Assembly: GCF_029784135.1 (NCBI RefSeq)
Contig: NC_073744.1
Span: 70,606,593-70,670,592, forward strand
Reading direction: 5' to 3'
DNA length: 64,000 nt
From: Toxorhynchites rutilus septentrionalis
Lineage: Eukaryota > Arthropoda > Insecta > Diptera > Culicidae
A program made the position numbers and the translations under genes. The notes below the pieces were generated by a model. That model was not told the origin of the DNA. It did no database searches and worked only from the letters and a program-made list of their open reading frames with translations. Shown one piece after another: positions 25,758-37,195 of the stretch (the stretch's first letter is position 1; every line of letters starts with the position of its first letter).

Positions 25758-26027
25758 GACGGCGCCAGTGGTTGTATGGTTAGCGTAACAGCCTCACAAT
25801 CCGATCGGCCTGGGTTCAATCCCAGCTGGCGTCGTTGGGATTTTCTGAGGCGAAAAATCTCTGGTTACGTCTTCCTTCGGAGCGGAAGTAAAAGAAGTTG
25901 GCCCGGCTCATGAGTTGTTGAGTCTGATAGGTAGGAACAGGTGGAGTCGCCTCCCTGATGTCGGTGATTGGCACTAAAGTGGCGGAAATAGGCCGACGAA
26001 AAATAAGCGAAGATAAAAAAAAAAAAA
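25758..26027 (+). mobile_element. Feilai-like tRNA-derived SINE with 11-bp target duplication
   Basis: Starts GACGGCGCCAGTGG, with a B box GGTTCAATCCC and an upstream A-box-like ATGGTTAGCGTA. The body ends in a poly-A tail. It is flanked by AATAAAGAACG on both sides (25747-25757 and 26028-26038). Size and structure fit the Feilai SINE group of Aedes; the family name is from memory. The intact duplications point to recent insertion. Confidence 0.85.
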
Positions 26028-26039
26028 AATAAAGAACGA

Positions 26040-27590
26040 TCTCACCAATATATATAATCAAAGTGTAGATTTCCAATTCACCAATGCAAAATCTTGTACA
26101 GAATCCACATCGCCGTGGAACAAGATTGATTGCATTCAAGCTTGCATTAATATGTGCATCTCCAAGAATCAAACTGTGATTATGTCGCCAAAACGTCATA
26201 CAAAATCACTATTACTGGCATACACTTCGAGTTTGGCTGGCATATGGATTATAGCTAAGCACACACAAGCACAACAAACGCGTAGAAAATGAAATAAAAT
26301 GGAACCGATCCAATACTCGTGAAATTAAATGGTGTCTTGCGCTGGAACACATCCTAAAACGCAATGGAGCATAACAATAAATAACCTCCTTCCTTATGAA
26401 ATTCGCGGACACTTCACGCTCTTTTCAGCGACGTAAAAATATTCTCGAATTTCAGACCAGTCGACCACTTCCACCGACAATAAAAAGAGCAAAGTCCGTT
26501 CTTCATATTTTTCAACATTTTCAATATTATTCACAAAACATCTCGTCAAAAATAGCTGTTCGGATAACAAGGATACCTCATTTTTTTACAACATTCTCGA
26601 CGACTCGAACGAAGCAAAACCGAACACGGAGCGAGCGAAAAACATGACTGCATTTGACGGCTGCTCACGAGAGACTCAGATATAAAGAAATTCAAATTGA
26701 ATAGAATTTCTTCATACTGAAAGGACTTACGGAATATGTCATGTAATTTTTCAATTCGTAATTTTGCAGGCGTCAATTTGATGGTTTGAGGAAAATACTA
26801 TACTTCCAAGCAGGCCTGGTTCAGATAACTTTCCATCAACACGAAGCACAGTAAGAAGTGCAATGAAATACTTCAGAATCATTTACTTCTGTTTTTGCAC
26901 TAAAAACACCGTGATGATTGGGTTATTTGACATCAATTCATAAAATCCGGAAAGTCATGGCATGGTTTAATGAATAAGGGATTCAGATTCTGGACTGGTC
27001 AGCTCGTTTACTATATCAAAACTCTATCAAGAACTAGGAGTGATCGTACGAACAGCTAACAAGTAGTATGAGTGATTTGAGAAGCTTAAATGAGCAGTAT
27101 CCTTTGCGTAGAACGAGATACACACTATAACATGGCGCAGATTAGTCGAAATCACCCCAATGGGTTATTTGAACCGATTGACAACTGATGATGATCTACG
27201 AACTAGAAACTTATTTTAATTCATGTGAAATTGACGTTAGTTTTGTAAAGGAGTGAGACTTTTTCCATCTGGTTCTATAGTTATGAAACACTGGAATTCT
27301 AGTTTTTTGAATGAATGTTTCGCGCCTGGACACAACAGTAAACTTCAAATGGTCAGTCTTATAAATGAAGATAGTTATTATATCCTACATTATATACTTC
27401 AATTCAACCGACTTCTTACATATCATACTTGGGTGTGGATCAGAAATAAATGCTTTACGAACATATATTATGTCGATTTCCTTCAAACATTGTCCGTTAT
27501 TTAACAATAAGATTTTGAGGAAAATAATTTTTGTTTCCGAACGCCTGTCAACGTTGGTAGACCGCAACCTGACATTTGAACAATTAGTCG
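26040..27590. other. Non-coding interval, mostly unique
   Basis: No supported gene. Short open frames on both strands have no domain and no splice context. Confidence 0.4.
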
Positions 27591-27632
27591 CCCGCAATGC
27601 CCAAAAGTTGGGCCACCCCTGCTCTAGAGCAA
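27590..27632. mobile_element. Probable hAT-type MITE end
   Basis: The phrase CCCAAAAGTTGGGCCACCCC followed by TGCTCTAGA resembles the inverted terminal repeats of widespread hAT-type MITEs. The opposite end was not found within 1 kb. Confidence 0.35.
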
Positions 27633-28041
27633 CTGAACTGTTTTACGGTTGGTTCATTCAAATTTGAATGAATGATGAATGCGCTGCCTATCGGAGAGCA
27701 ACCAATAAACCTATAATTCGTCCAAATTCGAGCTCATCAGCCTACGAAAATTACCAACCCAACGGAATTTCCCGCCAGAGTATAATAAAATTTAAACCCT
27801 AAATAATAAATGCAACGCACTAGGAGCTACAATCCGGGCTGATCATTTGTAATTTCGTTCATAAAACTCATTACTGCTACCAGTAATCTGCGATTGCCCC
27901 CATATCCCACCCGATTTCTAATTCAACCCGAAGCAAACTCCCCTGCGTTGGGGAGCATCACCTGCACGAGGGATTCCACACGTATTGAGTTCTCTGTTCC
28001 CTGTTGTTAGTGGAAGTATCTCGCTTCGGTGCCGGCAAAAG

Positions 28042-28545
28042 TCAAACACTATCTAAACCAATCTGTCGCTGTACTTTCACGCGAGTATTACTCCGTGTTT
28101 GTACATGAGTGGACCGCTTACCTAGCTCACCAGCTTTCAAGTTAACAGCCAACAACACATGGGGTGGGATTTTGTGAGTTCCATTCGTTACGCCCTTTTT
28201 GGTCCATGACCAGGACTTCCCCGTGTCCAAGTCGATGTGGCCAAGTACTGTCAAGATGTCACAGGGCGCATCAGGACCAGATCTAACGTTTATCCCAACG
28301 GTCGCAGCATCAGTGGATCGGACAAACATCACCATCAGTGCACCCAACCGTTCATAGGCGGGAAATGGGAAAGGCAACCAAATGTCAGGTGTAATTTGTG
28401 AACAGTTGGAGCGGTGAAATTCACTTAATTCCATCGGATGCGACGGCGAAAAGCTGTATTTTGATTCGAAGATGAAAGCTGGATGTACTAAAGGTACGAT
28501 TGGAAAAGAAATAATTGAATGCAGTGGAATTTTTGTTGGAAGCAA
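28042..28545 (-). CDS. Unrecognised 167-codon open frame, doubtful
   Basis: A moderately GC-balanced minus-strand frame contains stretches such as LGALMVMFVRSTDAATVG and CDILTVLGHIDLDTGKSWSW. A possible splice donor (GTAAGC after GELG codons) lies inside it. I do not recognise the domain. About one frame this long is expected by chance in 64 kb. It runs opposite to the receptor gene and could equally be an intronic open frame without function. No function is proposed. Confidence 0.2.
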   Translation of the reverse strand: MLPTKIPLHSIISFPIVPLVHPAFIFESKYSFSPSHPMELSEFHRSNCSQITPDIWLPFPFPAYERLGALMVMFVRSTDAATVGINVRSGPDAPCDILTVLGHIDLDTGKSWSWTKKGVTNGTHKIPPHVLLAVNLKAGELGKRSTHVQTRSNTRVKVQRQIGLDSV

Positions 28546-29930
28546 ATTACGTTTACTGTTCCAGTGGTGTTTGACTTCACATTTTGGAAGCTCTAAAACA
28601 CCTCACCTCATCCGGTTAAGATTGCCAAACCGAAAACCAGCTGAGTATCATCATTATCCACGAGGGACAGAGGCAGCAGCTTCACTTCGCCGGGGGTTGA
28701 GCTCAGGTTAAAAGGTTTTGAGAATCTTCATTGCGTTTTTACCAAACAGCTCTGCCTCTTCCTCCCCCCAAGGGCGACATACTTCGACTGCAAGAACACT
28801 TTTCGGCTAGGAATGAACCGCTGTGCTAGTTTTCAAATTTGATGTTTGTTTTCTCCAAAGTCGGCACTGCATGGGTTTTGTTGATGCTCGGAGCTTTGTT
28901 TGTGCTGCCACCGTACGGTTGAAATTAAACCGACTCAAACCAGGAAAGAGTGTGGGTGGGATGAAGGAGATCGTAGGGCCGGGCAGAGAGTAAGTGCTAT
29001 TGGCTGCTATTTAGGGCAGTTTTTCATTTTTAGCACACAGTGCACCGTCATCAGCGGGGTAGAATAATAGACTGGGTGGGAAAAGCACAAACCAACCCAC
29101 ATACACTCCGCTCAATTGATACAGCAGTGTGGGATGTGGTGAAACTTGTACAAGAAGATGGAGGGCGGAAAGGCGCTCGAGAGCTAGCAAACAACAAATT
29201 ACTGATAGCTCTGGTGGATTCAAATGTGTGCCACCGGTTGCGGTTTTGTTGGAACCGGCATTGTTCGCTGTGGGTTCACCCCCAGTTAGTTGCGGATTAC
29301 GGATTGTTGCAGGTGGCGCGAATGATGTCAGGTCGGATCCTGAGACGTGTAGGGAGCGAGCGGTAAATCAGTGCGTGTTAGCAAATGCGTGGAGCTACGA
29401 GTGAAGTTCAATTAAAGTTCTCTAGCAGACAATTAAGCCAAGATAACGAGATCGGTTAAGCTGATAATATTGTCCGATCGACATAACCCTGGTTTTTTTT
29501 ATCACAATGTTATGTCGCATCTAGTGTTCACCAAATTAGTTTCATCCATTCTTGTATTTGCAGCTCCGTCCCTCGTGGGATAATGCAGGATATAGTGACG
29601 TATCGCTAGAGAGCTAATATCATGATAATCTGATTAGATCACACAAACAAAAACAAGAACGACATAAAATTTAAGGCACAATTATTTGTCATTTTGTGAA
29701 CACTTTATGTTACAATAATTCCGAGTAAAAGATTTACAAAAAATATCCGATATCGTCAAACCTTGTATGTTTATTAACTGTTGAAACATCCATATTTTGC
29801 ATTCCACCATCAAAGTGAACCATCCTAAACATGTTGGGTCGCGAATATGAAAAATTTTCAATGGTAGGGGAATCGCGGGTAAGACGGACAGTGGGGGTAT
29901 AATGGACAGGTGGTTGATCTGTATAGTTGC
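28546..29930. other. Unique, GC-richer non-coding interval
   Basis: Less AT-rich than its surroundings and without recognisable transposons, which suggests old host intron sequence. Open frames at 29.0-29.4 kb overlap on both strands and show no domains. Confidence 0.4.
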
Positions 29931-30821
29931 ACTAGCTGACCCGGTAAACTTCGTCCCGTTCAAAATTTGTTTTTTGTTATCAAAACCTTCGAACATTCAC
30001 ATTTTCTTACTAAGCGCAAGTTCATGAGTCCAATCGCATAACTGTTCATTGATTGATCTTCTAATCGACCCCGTTGAATTTACCATTTACTATAAAATCG
30101 CTAGTACTTCTACCAAAACTCATCATTATAATATCATATTATTTTTAGACTACTTGCAAACCACTTGAAAATAACATGTTTCTCTGTTACATGGAATAAA
30201 TGGTTGATAAAGACAACATGATAGAATAAAGACTCCTCCCCTCTTCACCCCTTAGAGAGGGGGGGAGTGCCTATTCACCATAGAAACGTTTCGTGCCCCC
30301 AAAATCTTCACATGCCAAATTTGACTCCATTTGCTTGATTAGTTTTCGAATTATGCAGAAATTTGTTTTTCATTTGTATGACAGCGAGGGGGAGGAGTGT
30401 CGAACCAGCATAGAAACATTTATTGCATCCTAAAGCCTCCACATGCCAAATTTAGTTTCGTTTGCTTGAATAGTTCTTGAGTAATGCAGGGATTTGTGTT
30501 TCATTTGTATGGGAGACCCCCTTAGAGAGGGGGGAGGAGTGTCGAACCATCTTAGAAATGTTTCTTCCCCATAAAACCTCCACATGCCAAGTTTAGTTCC
30601 GTTTGCTTGATAAGTTCTTGAATTATGCGGAAATGTATGCTTCATTTGTGAGGGGGGCTCCCCTCCCCCTCAGAGAGACGGGTGGTGTGTCTATTCTCCA
30701 TAGAAAGGTTTCGCGTGCTAAATTTGCCATTTTCTTGATTAGTTTTCGAGTTATGCAGAAATTTGTCTTTCATTTGTATGGCAGCTCCCCCTTAGAGAGG
30801 GGGGGTGGAGTGTGTAACCAT

Positions 30822-30968
30822 TTTTTTTGTCTATTAAAGTGACTTTCAACACATTTCGGCTGGTTCGTCACTTTTACTTCCATTTTTGGAAGAATGTCGG
30901 GAGTGAGAATTGAACTAGTGATCTCGGCGTGAGAGGTATGGATGTTACCACTACGCCAGATCGCCTCC
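30822..30968 (-). mobile_element. tRNA-derived SINE copy 1, 147 bp, with 13-bp target duplication
   Basis: On the minus strand: start GGAGGCGATC, consensus A box TGGCGTAGTGG, B box GTTCAATTC, a short body (CTCCCGACATTCTTCC) and a terminal A run. It is flanked by AGTGTGTAACCAT at 30809-30821 and 30969-30981. It is inserted in the tandem-repeat zone of Helitron B. A second copy is at 53244-53397. Confidence 0.9.
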
Positions 30969-31264
30969 AGTGTGTAACCATCATAGAAACATTTATTGCA
31001 CCCTAACACCTCCATATACCTAATTTGGTTTCATTTGCTTGATTATTGCTCGAGTAATGCAGAAATTTGTGTTTAATTTGTATGGCAGCCCCCCCTAAGA
31101 GAGGGAGGAGGAGTATCTAACCACAATAGAATCATTTATTGCACCCTAAAACCTCCACACGCCAAATTTGGTTTCGTTTGCTTGATCAATTAAAAAATCA
31201 AGCAGAAATTCGTGTTTCATTTGTATGGCAGCCCCCTATCTTAGAGAAGGACAAACAGGAATCC

Positions 31265-31600
<336 letters not shown>

Positions 31601-31704
31601 AAGTCACAGAAGGGTTGTGTCCGAGACACGACCGCATAATTGACGTAGGATTCCGTTAGGCCATCTATTGATTTTGGATATTTTTGAAAAATTACATCGT
31701 TAAA

Positions 31705-31740
31705 CTCTTTGATAATGATTTGGAGGCCCTGAAAAGGGCA
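31705..31740 (-). other. Histone 3' stem-loop plus histone downstream element, element 4
   Basis: Read on the minus strand: TGCCCT-TTTC-AGGGCC (31740-31725), a 5-bp stem with TTTC loop, followed 15 nt later by AAAGAG then TTTA (31710-31702). This is the order required for U7-dependent histone pre-mRNA 3' processing. The sequence just before it (31770-31800) resembles the H4 C-terminus. Confidence 0.6.
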
Positions 31741-31749
31741 ATTTTATAT

Positions 31750-31825
31750 GGTTATTGGGTATTGTTTGTTCACTCCACCAGTGTTTACCGAGCGTGGACG
31801 ACAGAAGGATGGTAAACAGTTGTTG
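31750..31825 (-). pseudogene. Possible histone H4 C-terminal remnant
   Basis: Minus-strand sequence GTTTACCATCCTTCTGTCGT followed by CCACGCTCGG and TGGTGGAGTGA can be aligned with codons for the H4 end (VYALKRQGRTLYGFGG) with several substitutions and small gaps. The match is weak. It is supported mainly by its position immediately before a histone stem-loop. It could be coincidence. Confidence 0.3.
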
Positions 31826-32489
31826 GATGGTGCGTATTTGAGAAAAACATACCGAAATGGAACGAGATACGATGAAAACCGCCCTCTGTGATCCTAGGCG
31901 AGATGTATAGATGAAATGAAGAAAAAAAAATCACCAATGTAATATAAGATAATTACCAATACCGAACACAATTATCAATTTTTTTCTTCAGTATAAACAT
32001 GTTACTTTAATATAGAGAAAACCTATTTGAAACGGAAAAGGTAATGTTCTTTTATAATTTTTATTTTCTGAGTATTTATTCAACCCAATGCGAATTTTAA
32101 TTGGACAGCAACACCTAATACTATAAGTAGAGCATATGGGACTTTTTCTAATATTTCTTCACTTTTCCAATTTTTTTCGTCGTAAAAAACTTTCCTTGGG
32201 TGAAAATGAACACAACAAAACAGACATCTTAAACCAAACGACCCGTTCTCGAGCGGGAACACACCTTGGTTTTTATTTATGAAAATTGAAATAAATCGTT
32301 TCATATATCAAGTCATTTTTAACACAACTGCTACCATATACAATTTTACACTTACACTTGTGCTAAATTTTTCACAATACACGATCGATCATTGATATGA
32401 AATTTCACGAAGCAACCAACATTAGAGTTCCAAATTTAAATTTTATTTGCTAGAATTAGTCGTATCACTCACCTTACTTGCAATATAAA

Positions 32490-32860
32490 AATGCCCCCGA
32501 CTTGCATATATTTGCAATGCCGATTTCCCCCAGGCACCTTGGTTTTGATGTCTCTGTTAGGGAACACTTTTCGGTGCAAACAAAAGCTCCCACTACTTTC
32601 ATGTATTTGCAATGTCAATTTCCCCCAGGCAGCTTGGTTTTGATGCCTCCGTTAGGGAACACATTTCGGTGGGAGCAAAAGCTCCCCCTACTTTTATGTA
32701 TTTGCAATGCCGATTTCCGCCAGGCAGCTTGGTTTTGATGTCTCCGTTAGGGAACACATTTCGGTGGGAGCAAAAGCTCCCCCTACTTTTATGTATTTGC
32801 AATGCCGATTTCCGCCAGGCAGCTTGGTTTTGATGTCTCTGTCAGGGACCCGCCGCATGT
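32490..32860. repeat. Tandem repeat inside element 4, four to five units of about 100 bp
   Basis: The reverse complement of the 24130-24520 array: CAGGCAGCTTGGTTTTGATG, TCTCCGTTAGGGAACACATT, TCGGTGGGAGCAAAAGCTCC. Two adjacent units are nearly identical, which suggests recent unit turnover. Confidence 0.88.
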
Positions 32861-32933
32861 GTCATCAATTTCGACCAATCAGATGTGGGTATTTCCGTTA
32901 GGATAGGGGTTGAGATTTTTCAATTGTTCAATA

Positions 32934-33387
32934 CAGGTAAACTTCGATATAACGTACATTTCACTTTCAAAATTGTACGTTGTATCGAATTGTACGTTAT
33001 ATCGAAGCATAATGAAGTACTCACAAACGTAGTCTATAATACATTATTGTGTTGCTGTTTTAATAAAGTTAATGAATAACTTCAATCAGAAGACGAAGCC
33101 AGCCTTTCTCATGATGTTTGTCTTCATACTGTTGATGAAAGCTTGATTCATTCAGAATCCGGAATCACAAAATCATCTGTATTTCGGAATTGATTGAAGG
33201 TACAAAACTTGTTTTAGCATCACAATACAGATAATTCATTGTTCTATCAGAAAAAATATATTGAAAAAATTTATCCTTCACACTTTTGAAATGTGTACGT
33301 TATATCGAGGTAAAATGTACGTTATATCGAGTGACGTTATATCGAGAGTACGTTATAACGAGGGTACGTTATATCGAAGTTTCCCTG
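32934..33387. mobile_element. Pogo/Tigger-like MITE, 454 bp, nested in element 4
   Basis: Terminal inverted repeats CAGGTAAACTTCGATATAAC / inverse of CAGGGAAACTTCGATATAAC, flanked by TA on both sides (32932-32933, 33388-33389). The phrase TACGTTATATCGA recurs several times near both ends, as expected for transposase binding sites. No coding sequence. The interrupted host sequence resumes as GTTAGTTTCATGA, matching the uninterrupted copy in element 3. Confidence 0.85.
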
Positions 33388-33509
33388 TAGTTAGTTTCAT
33401 GACATATATTATTTTCTTCAATATAAAAAATTGTTATGGAGTGCCAAAATCGATTGACTCAAAAATCAAAAAAAAATAAGCGTTTTTTAAATTGGACACC
33501 GAAAGCGTA

Positions 33510-35339
33510 TATGATAGTTTTTGCTTGCGTGCTGGTGTATCATGAAGTGCGAACCGTTGCAAAGTTATCTCGTTCGCTTTTGTGTCGTAATTTTTAGCAC
33601 GTAACAACAAAAGAATGCCGCAGGGGGAAATGATTTCTGTATGATCATATTTGAACGAACGAAAGCGATTTTTTTCAGTGAATGAATTATTGGGCAAACA
33701 CTGATGAGAACACTTTGTAATACTAACCTCGAGCTAACCGCGAGTAATCGATTACATATTACTAACATAGATGATAAGAAATCTCGTCAAAATATTGAAC
33801 TCCCGGCCACGTCAGGCTAACACCATACGAGCCTTGATAAAAATATATATATTTTGGTTAAAAAAATGTTTCTCTCTCAAAAAACTATATTTAGAACTAA
33901 AATAAACTAACAAATTTCCTAATTGTACCATCGAGTTCCAGAAAGATCTTAGAGAACCGTCAGGGTTATAAGAACCTGCCGAAAAGTTGATTATTTTCCA
34001 AAGCTTTTAAACATATTTATATTTATATTTGCTTGAAAAATAACTTGATGATAAAGGGAGAGTCGTCTTGACGAACCCGACAGAAAATCTGTTTTGTAAA
34101 TACTCATAGTTCATTTATATAGTATTAAAACCCACTGTTTTCAATAAACAAAAACTGAGCCCCAGAGGGCTATCGAAAGTAGTTACCGTTAAGCAGCTTA
34201 TTAGTGCTCTCGACGTTCCAACAGCCGGAGCCACATTCGTGAGAGTTCAATTTGTTGCCGGTTGTTCGCCGAAATCACTCCTTGAATAATCAAATAGTTT
34301 TATTATAATTGAGTGCGGATTTTGATTCATTAAATAATTATCATGTTGGCTTCATTAATTACTTTTGACAGAGCTTTCAGTAAGTGCCTCTGGTACTCAG
34401 ACGTGTCAACTAATATATGCCGACGACAATTATCAAGATTTTTGTGTGCGGCCTGGAAATGCAAAATTACACATGATTCATCGATTCGAACTAAAGTAGA
34501 ACATTCTATTTCTTCAAATAGAAATTGGTAAAACTAAATTTTACATGTACAGATGCGAGTCGCAGTATATGGAGGCAGCTATGCCGCGAATGACCATACT
34601 TTCAAGAACAGGATATGTCATCATCAGTCATTATCAGTAGCTTAAAGTTGTGCATATAATGGATCGAATTCAGCTCAAAAGATCCAGTTCACTGCCATCT
34701 ATGCTCTCCCCAATGTTGATACTCATTGCATCGCTTCTATATCCAAGTCCGCCTAGTATCGGCTGAAATAATTATCCCTTTCAAATATAATAACAAAGCA
34801 CATTACTAGCATTTTCATCTCACGTCTGCAGAATCACCATCATAATCCTTCTGCAGTGCAATTGTCATCCCCATTGGCAACATTGCGCTTATTTGTGCGG
34901 TATCCTCTGTAGTTCCCGGCATTCAAGCAATTCAGACCAGTAAGGAAAGGTCAGAATAGTGATGTTGAACAGAGCTGGGGTGGGCAAGAAAGGCAAAAAA
35001 GGCTCAAAGGAAACTAATTGTATCTGGGTTGTTCCATTCTGCTTTCTCTCCCACATGCACAAATGGGTGGAATGAATGAGTTTCAGTGTATGAGCAAACG
35101 CTAAGCCTTAGAACAAATGAAGACAGCTCAACAGCAGCACATTTCTTACCCCTTTGTTTTTGACTCAATGGATGCACCTTTATGCTTACTCGCTTCATCC
35201 CGGTCTCGATTCTGGTTCCGTGTGTGTTTTGCTGCTGTGTTAAGTTAGCTGGAAGCATTGTTTAGCAGGACTATTTTTTGGAGAATGCACTGTAAACAAC
35301 TTGAAAATACATAACAGTTTGAATGTTTTATATTTGCAG
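33510..35339 (+). other. Non-coding interval, upstream intron of the receptor gene
   Basis: No transposon recognised. The interval ends with a plausible branch/pyrimidine stretch and TTTGCAG acceptor at 35331-35339. Confidence 0.5.
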
Positions 35340-35648
35340 GGCGACCCGACCAGGTGCACAACTGCAGCCTGGCAAATGTTTCCATGACATCGCTGAATGT
35401 GCGTTGTTTCGAAGGGTTCAACGGAGGGTTGGCCCAGTCATTCTATCTGGAACTGCGGGACACCCACACACAGGAGGTACGTTTCAATAACACCTCCCCG
35501 GTGCCCCGGTTCGAGGTACCGAATCTTCATCCCAGTGCAGTCTACCAGCTGTCGGTGTATGCATTCAACTCCAAGGGCAAGTCCGAACCATACGTCATGG
35601 GAGCGGCCACGTTACGGCTGCCCGAGAAGCAAATGAACTCGGAGAAAG
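35340..35648 (+). CDS. Sidestep-family receptor, exon encoding the FN3 domain
   Basis: The exon starts after TTTGCAG and ends at a consensus GTAAGT donor, phase 1 at both ends, as is usual for modular extracellular domains. It encodes one fibronectin type III domain beginning RPDQVHNCSLANVS, with NVRCFEGFNGGLAQSFYLEL, and VYQLSVYAFNSKGKSEPYV near its end. The CxxxxxGxxGGLxQxFxLE pattern is what I know from the FN3 domain of Sidestep (Side) proteins, which are immunoglobulin-superfamily ligands of Beat receptors in insect axon guidance. The immunoglobulin domains expected upstream are not in the window. The gene must therefore start more than 35 kb away. Which Side paralogue this is cannot be told. 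Confidence 0.8.
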
Positions 35649-35727
35649 GTAAGTCAACCTGTGCGAGAACGATATTGCACATATGAATGCTTGATTTACG
35701 ATTTTCCTACTTCTACTTTGCATCCAG

Positions 35728-36008
35728 CTGAGCGCCCACGATCCCCACTGCCCTTGACACCTGCCCTTTCGATTGGAATCGGGCTGGTGGCGGCCGTCCT
35801 CATCGGCAGTCTTGCAATTTTGCTAGTCCTGAAATCGCCTTGCGGGGGCAGCAACCGCCGCAATAAGGAAACGGCGCAAAGCACACAGGTACGAGCTTCC
35901 TCACCGGGTCCGAGCGACAAAAGCGTTGCCAGCAAGGATTACGACGGGAACGACAGTGACGAGAAGAATCCTGACGTGATACCAGACACGATCGACTCCG
36001 ATGATCAG
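35728..36008 (+). CDS. Sidestep-family receptor, transmembrane and proximal cytoplasmic exon
   Basis: Separated from the FN3 exon by a 79-bp intron (GTAAGT...CATCCAG) and joined in phase 1. It begins AERPRSPLPLTPA, then a single membrane helix IGIGLVAAVLIGSLAILLVL, a basic stop-transfer stretch (SNRRNK), and an acidic tail with KDYDGNDSDEKNPDVIPD. The EKNPDVIP phrase is a conserved cytoplasmic motif I associate with the Side family. It ends with CAG|GTGAGC at 36008 in phase 0. Topology would be type I, extracellular N-terminus. Open reading continues a few codons past the donor, so a short alternative isoform is possible. Confidence 0.82.
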
Positions 36009-36120
36009 GTGAGCCCTTCTTAACAGTTTGACGCGGTTTTCAAGAAAACTGGGATGCTTTATTTGAATATAAAGTAATTCTGTACAATACATGTGGGTAT
36101 TTAAATGGTTTGATACATAG

Positions 36121-36153
36121 GAGGCATTTTTTGATTCTGACTATTCATTTAAG
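36121..36153 (+). CDS. Candidate 33-nt microexon of the receptor gene
   Basis: Flanked by ACATAG and AAG|GTAATT, in phase 0 on both sides, encoding EAFFDSDYSFK. Inclusion or skipping would both keep the frame between the 36008 donor and the 44772 acceptor. The pyrimidine tract is weak, and chance cannot be excluded. Confidence 0.25.
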
Positions 36154-36341
36154 GTAATTTCAAGTTGGTCTTTTGCCACCACATCTGTACCATTTACCGA
36201 AGCCATGCTGAACAAAGATGTAGGGGAACTAGGAGTAAGCACGGCCCCAGAAGGGAAAGCATTGTTTTGTGATATCTGAACGCACATATCGTTATGTTCC
36301 TCTCACAGAATCATTGTCTAGATTATTTTCCATGAAATATA

Positions 36342-37069
36342 CGAGGGTCACTATTTATATTTCGGGAATTGGCAACACTGATATCATGTGAGTCCATCTG
36401 ACGGTTCCATCGTAAAGTTTGACATTTTTGACGATATACGTACTCAGCACATTTTGTCATACGGACGCTATTTGTTTATTTTATATTTAGTTGAAAGTTT
36501 GGTCTCGGCAAAAAAATGGAACTGAATCGTGAACATTTTCGTGCGATGATTTTTTACGACTTTCGACGTGGATTATAACAACAAGAGTGCGTCAATCAAC
36601 TTAATTTGACTTTTGGCGATGAAGCTCCATCAAAAACCACTGTGTATCGCTGGTATAGTGAATTCAATCGTGGTCGTAGTTCGCTGTCCGCCGAGTTTCG
36701 TGAAAGTCGTCCAAAATCGACTGTAGTGCCAGAAAACATCGATGCTGTGCACGAAATGATTAAGCAAGATCGTCATGTAACCTATTGTGAGATTCAGGCA
36801 TCCCTAAGCATTAGTTCCACCAGCATATATGCGATTTTACATGAACACTTAGTTGTGCGAAAATTATGTTCACGTTGGATCCCACATAATTTGACAATCG
36901 CTCAAAAAAAGGCTCGTGTCGATTGGAATAAATGCTTTGAAAATTGGTTTAAGCGCATGCAAAAGTGTATCGATCATCGTGGCGAGTACTTTGAAAAACA
37001 ATAAAAATATTTTCGCAGCTTAACTATTTGTTTCTGTTCATATTCCCGAAATATAAATAGTGACCCTCG
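36342..37069 (+). mobile_element. Mariner, 728 bp, internally deleted, with perfect TA duplication
   Basis: Terminal inverted repeats of about 28 bp: CGAGGGTCACTATTTATATT at the left and its exact inverse ending AATAGTGACCCTCG at 37069. Flanked by TA on both sides. It contains a truncated transposase pseudogene. Confidence 0.9.
36516..37004 (+). pseudogene. Mariner transposase with nonsense codon and large catalytic-domain deletion
   Basis: Starts MELNREHFRAMIFYDFRRGL, then a TAA stop at 36576-36578, after which the same frame continues through FGDEAPSKTTVYRWYSEFNRG (first helix-turn-helix), RSSLSAEFRESRPKS (linker) and a second helix-turn-helix. At about ARVDW the frame jumps to NKCFENWFKRMQKCIDHRGE and FEKQ, the family C-terminus. 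The three catalytic Asp of D,D34D are all missing. About 163 codons remain of roughly 340. The intact ends mean it could still have been mobilised in trans. Confidence 0.85.
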
Positions 37070-37195
37070 TAATAAATATCAGTGCTTTGAAACGATCATT
37101 TTGCAAGTAATAGTCAATTCTCAAAACTGACATGAAAACGGAGCTAGTGCGGGTGAAACCGGCACCCCATGGGGTTAACACCGATATCCTTTGGG

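Larger units (their letters stand above)
31612..33505 (-). mobile_element. TGACGTAGGACTA-bounded element 4, inverted relative of element 3, with nested MITE
   Basis: In plus coordinates the right end reads GGGTTGTGTCCGAGACACGA at 31612, then TGACGTAGGATT at 31641-31652. Moving inwards (upwards) come a histone-type stem-loop with downstream element (31705-31740), a roughly 600-bp AT-rich segment shared with element 3, four or five satellite units (about 32490-32860) and the left part, split by a 454-bp MITE. The terminal left motif is lost beyond about 33505. Divergence from element 3 suggests independent copies and not one recent inversion. Confidence 0.65.

Noticed and set aside
25758..25840. 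Possible functional tRNA gene (B box GGTTCAATCCC)
   Set aside because: No tRNA cloverleaf; poly-A tail and target duplications identify a SINE. The same applies to 13091 and the two SINE copies with A box TGGCGTAGTGG.
29040..29404. Overlapping open frames of about 100 codons at 29.0-29.4 kb, considered as an upstream receptor exon
   Set aside because: No immunoglobulin Cys/Trp pattern and no matching splice phases; composition alone is not enough.
32934..33387. Repeated TACGTTATATCGA blocks considered as a CRISPR-like or operator array
   Set aside because: They sit at the ends of a MITE with TA duplication in a eukaryotic genome; no regular spacers.
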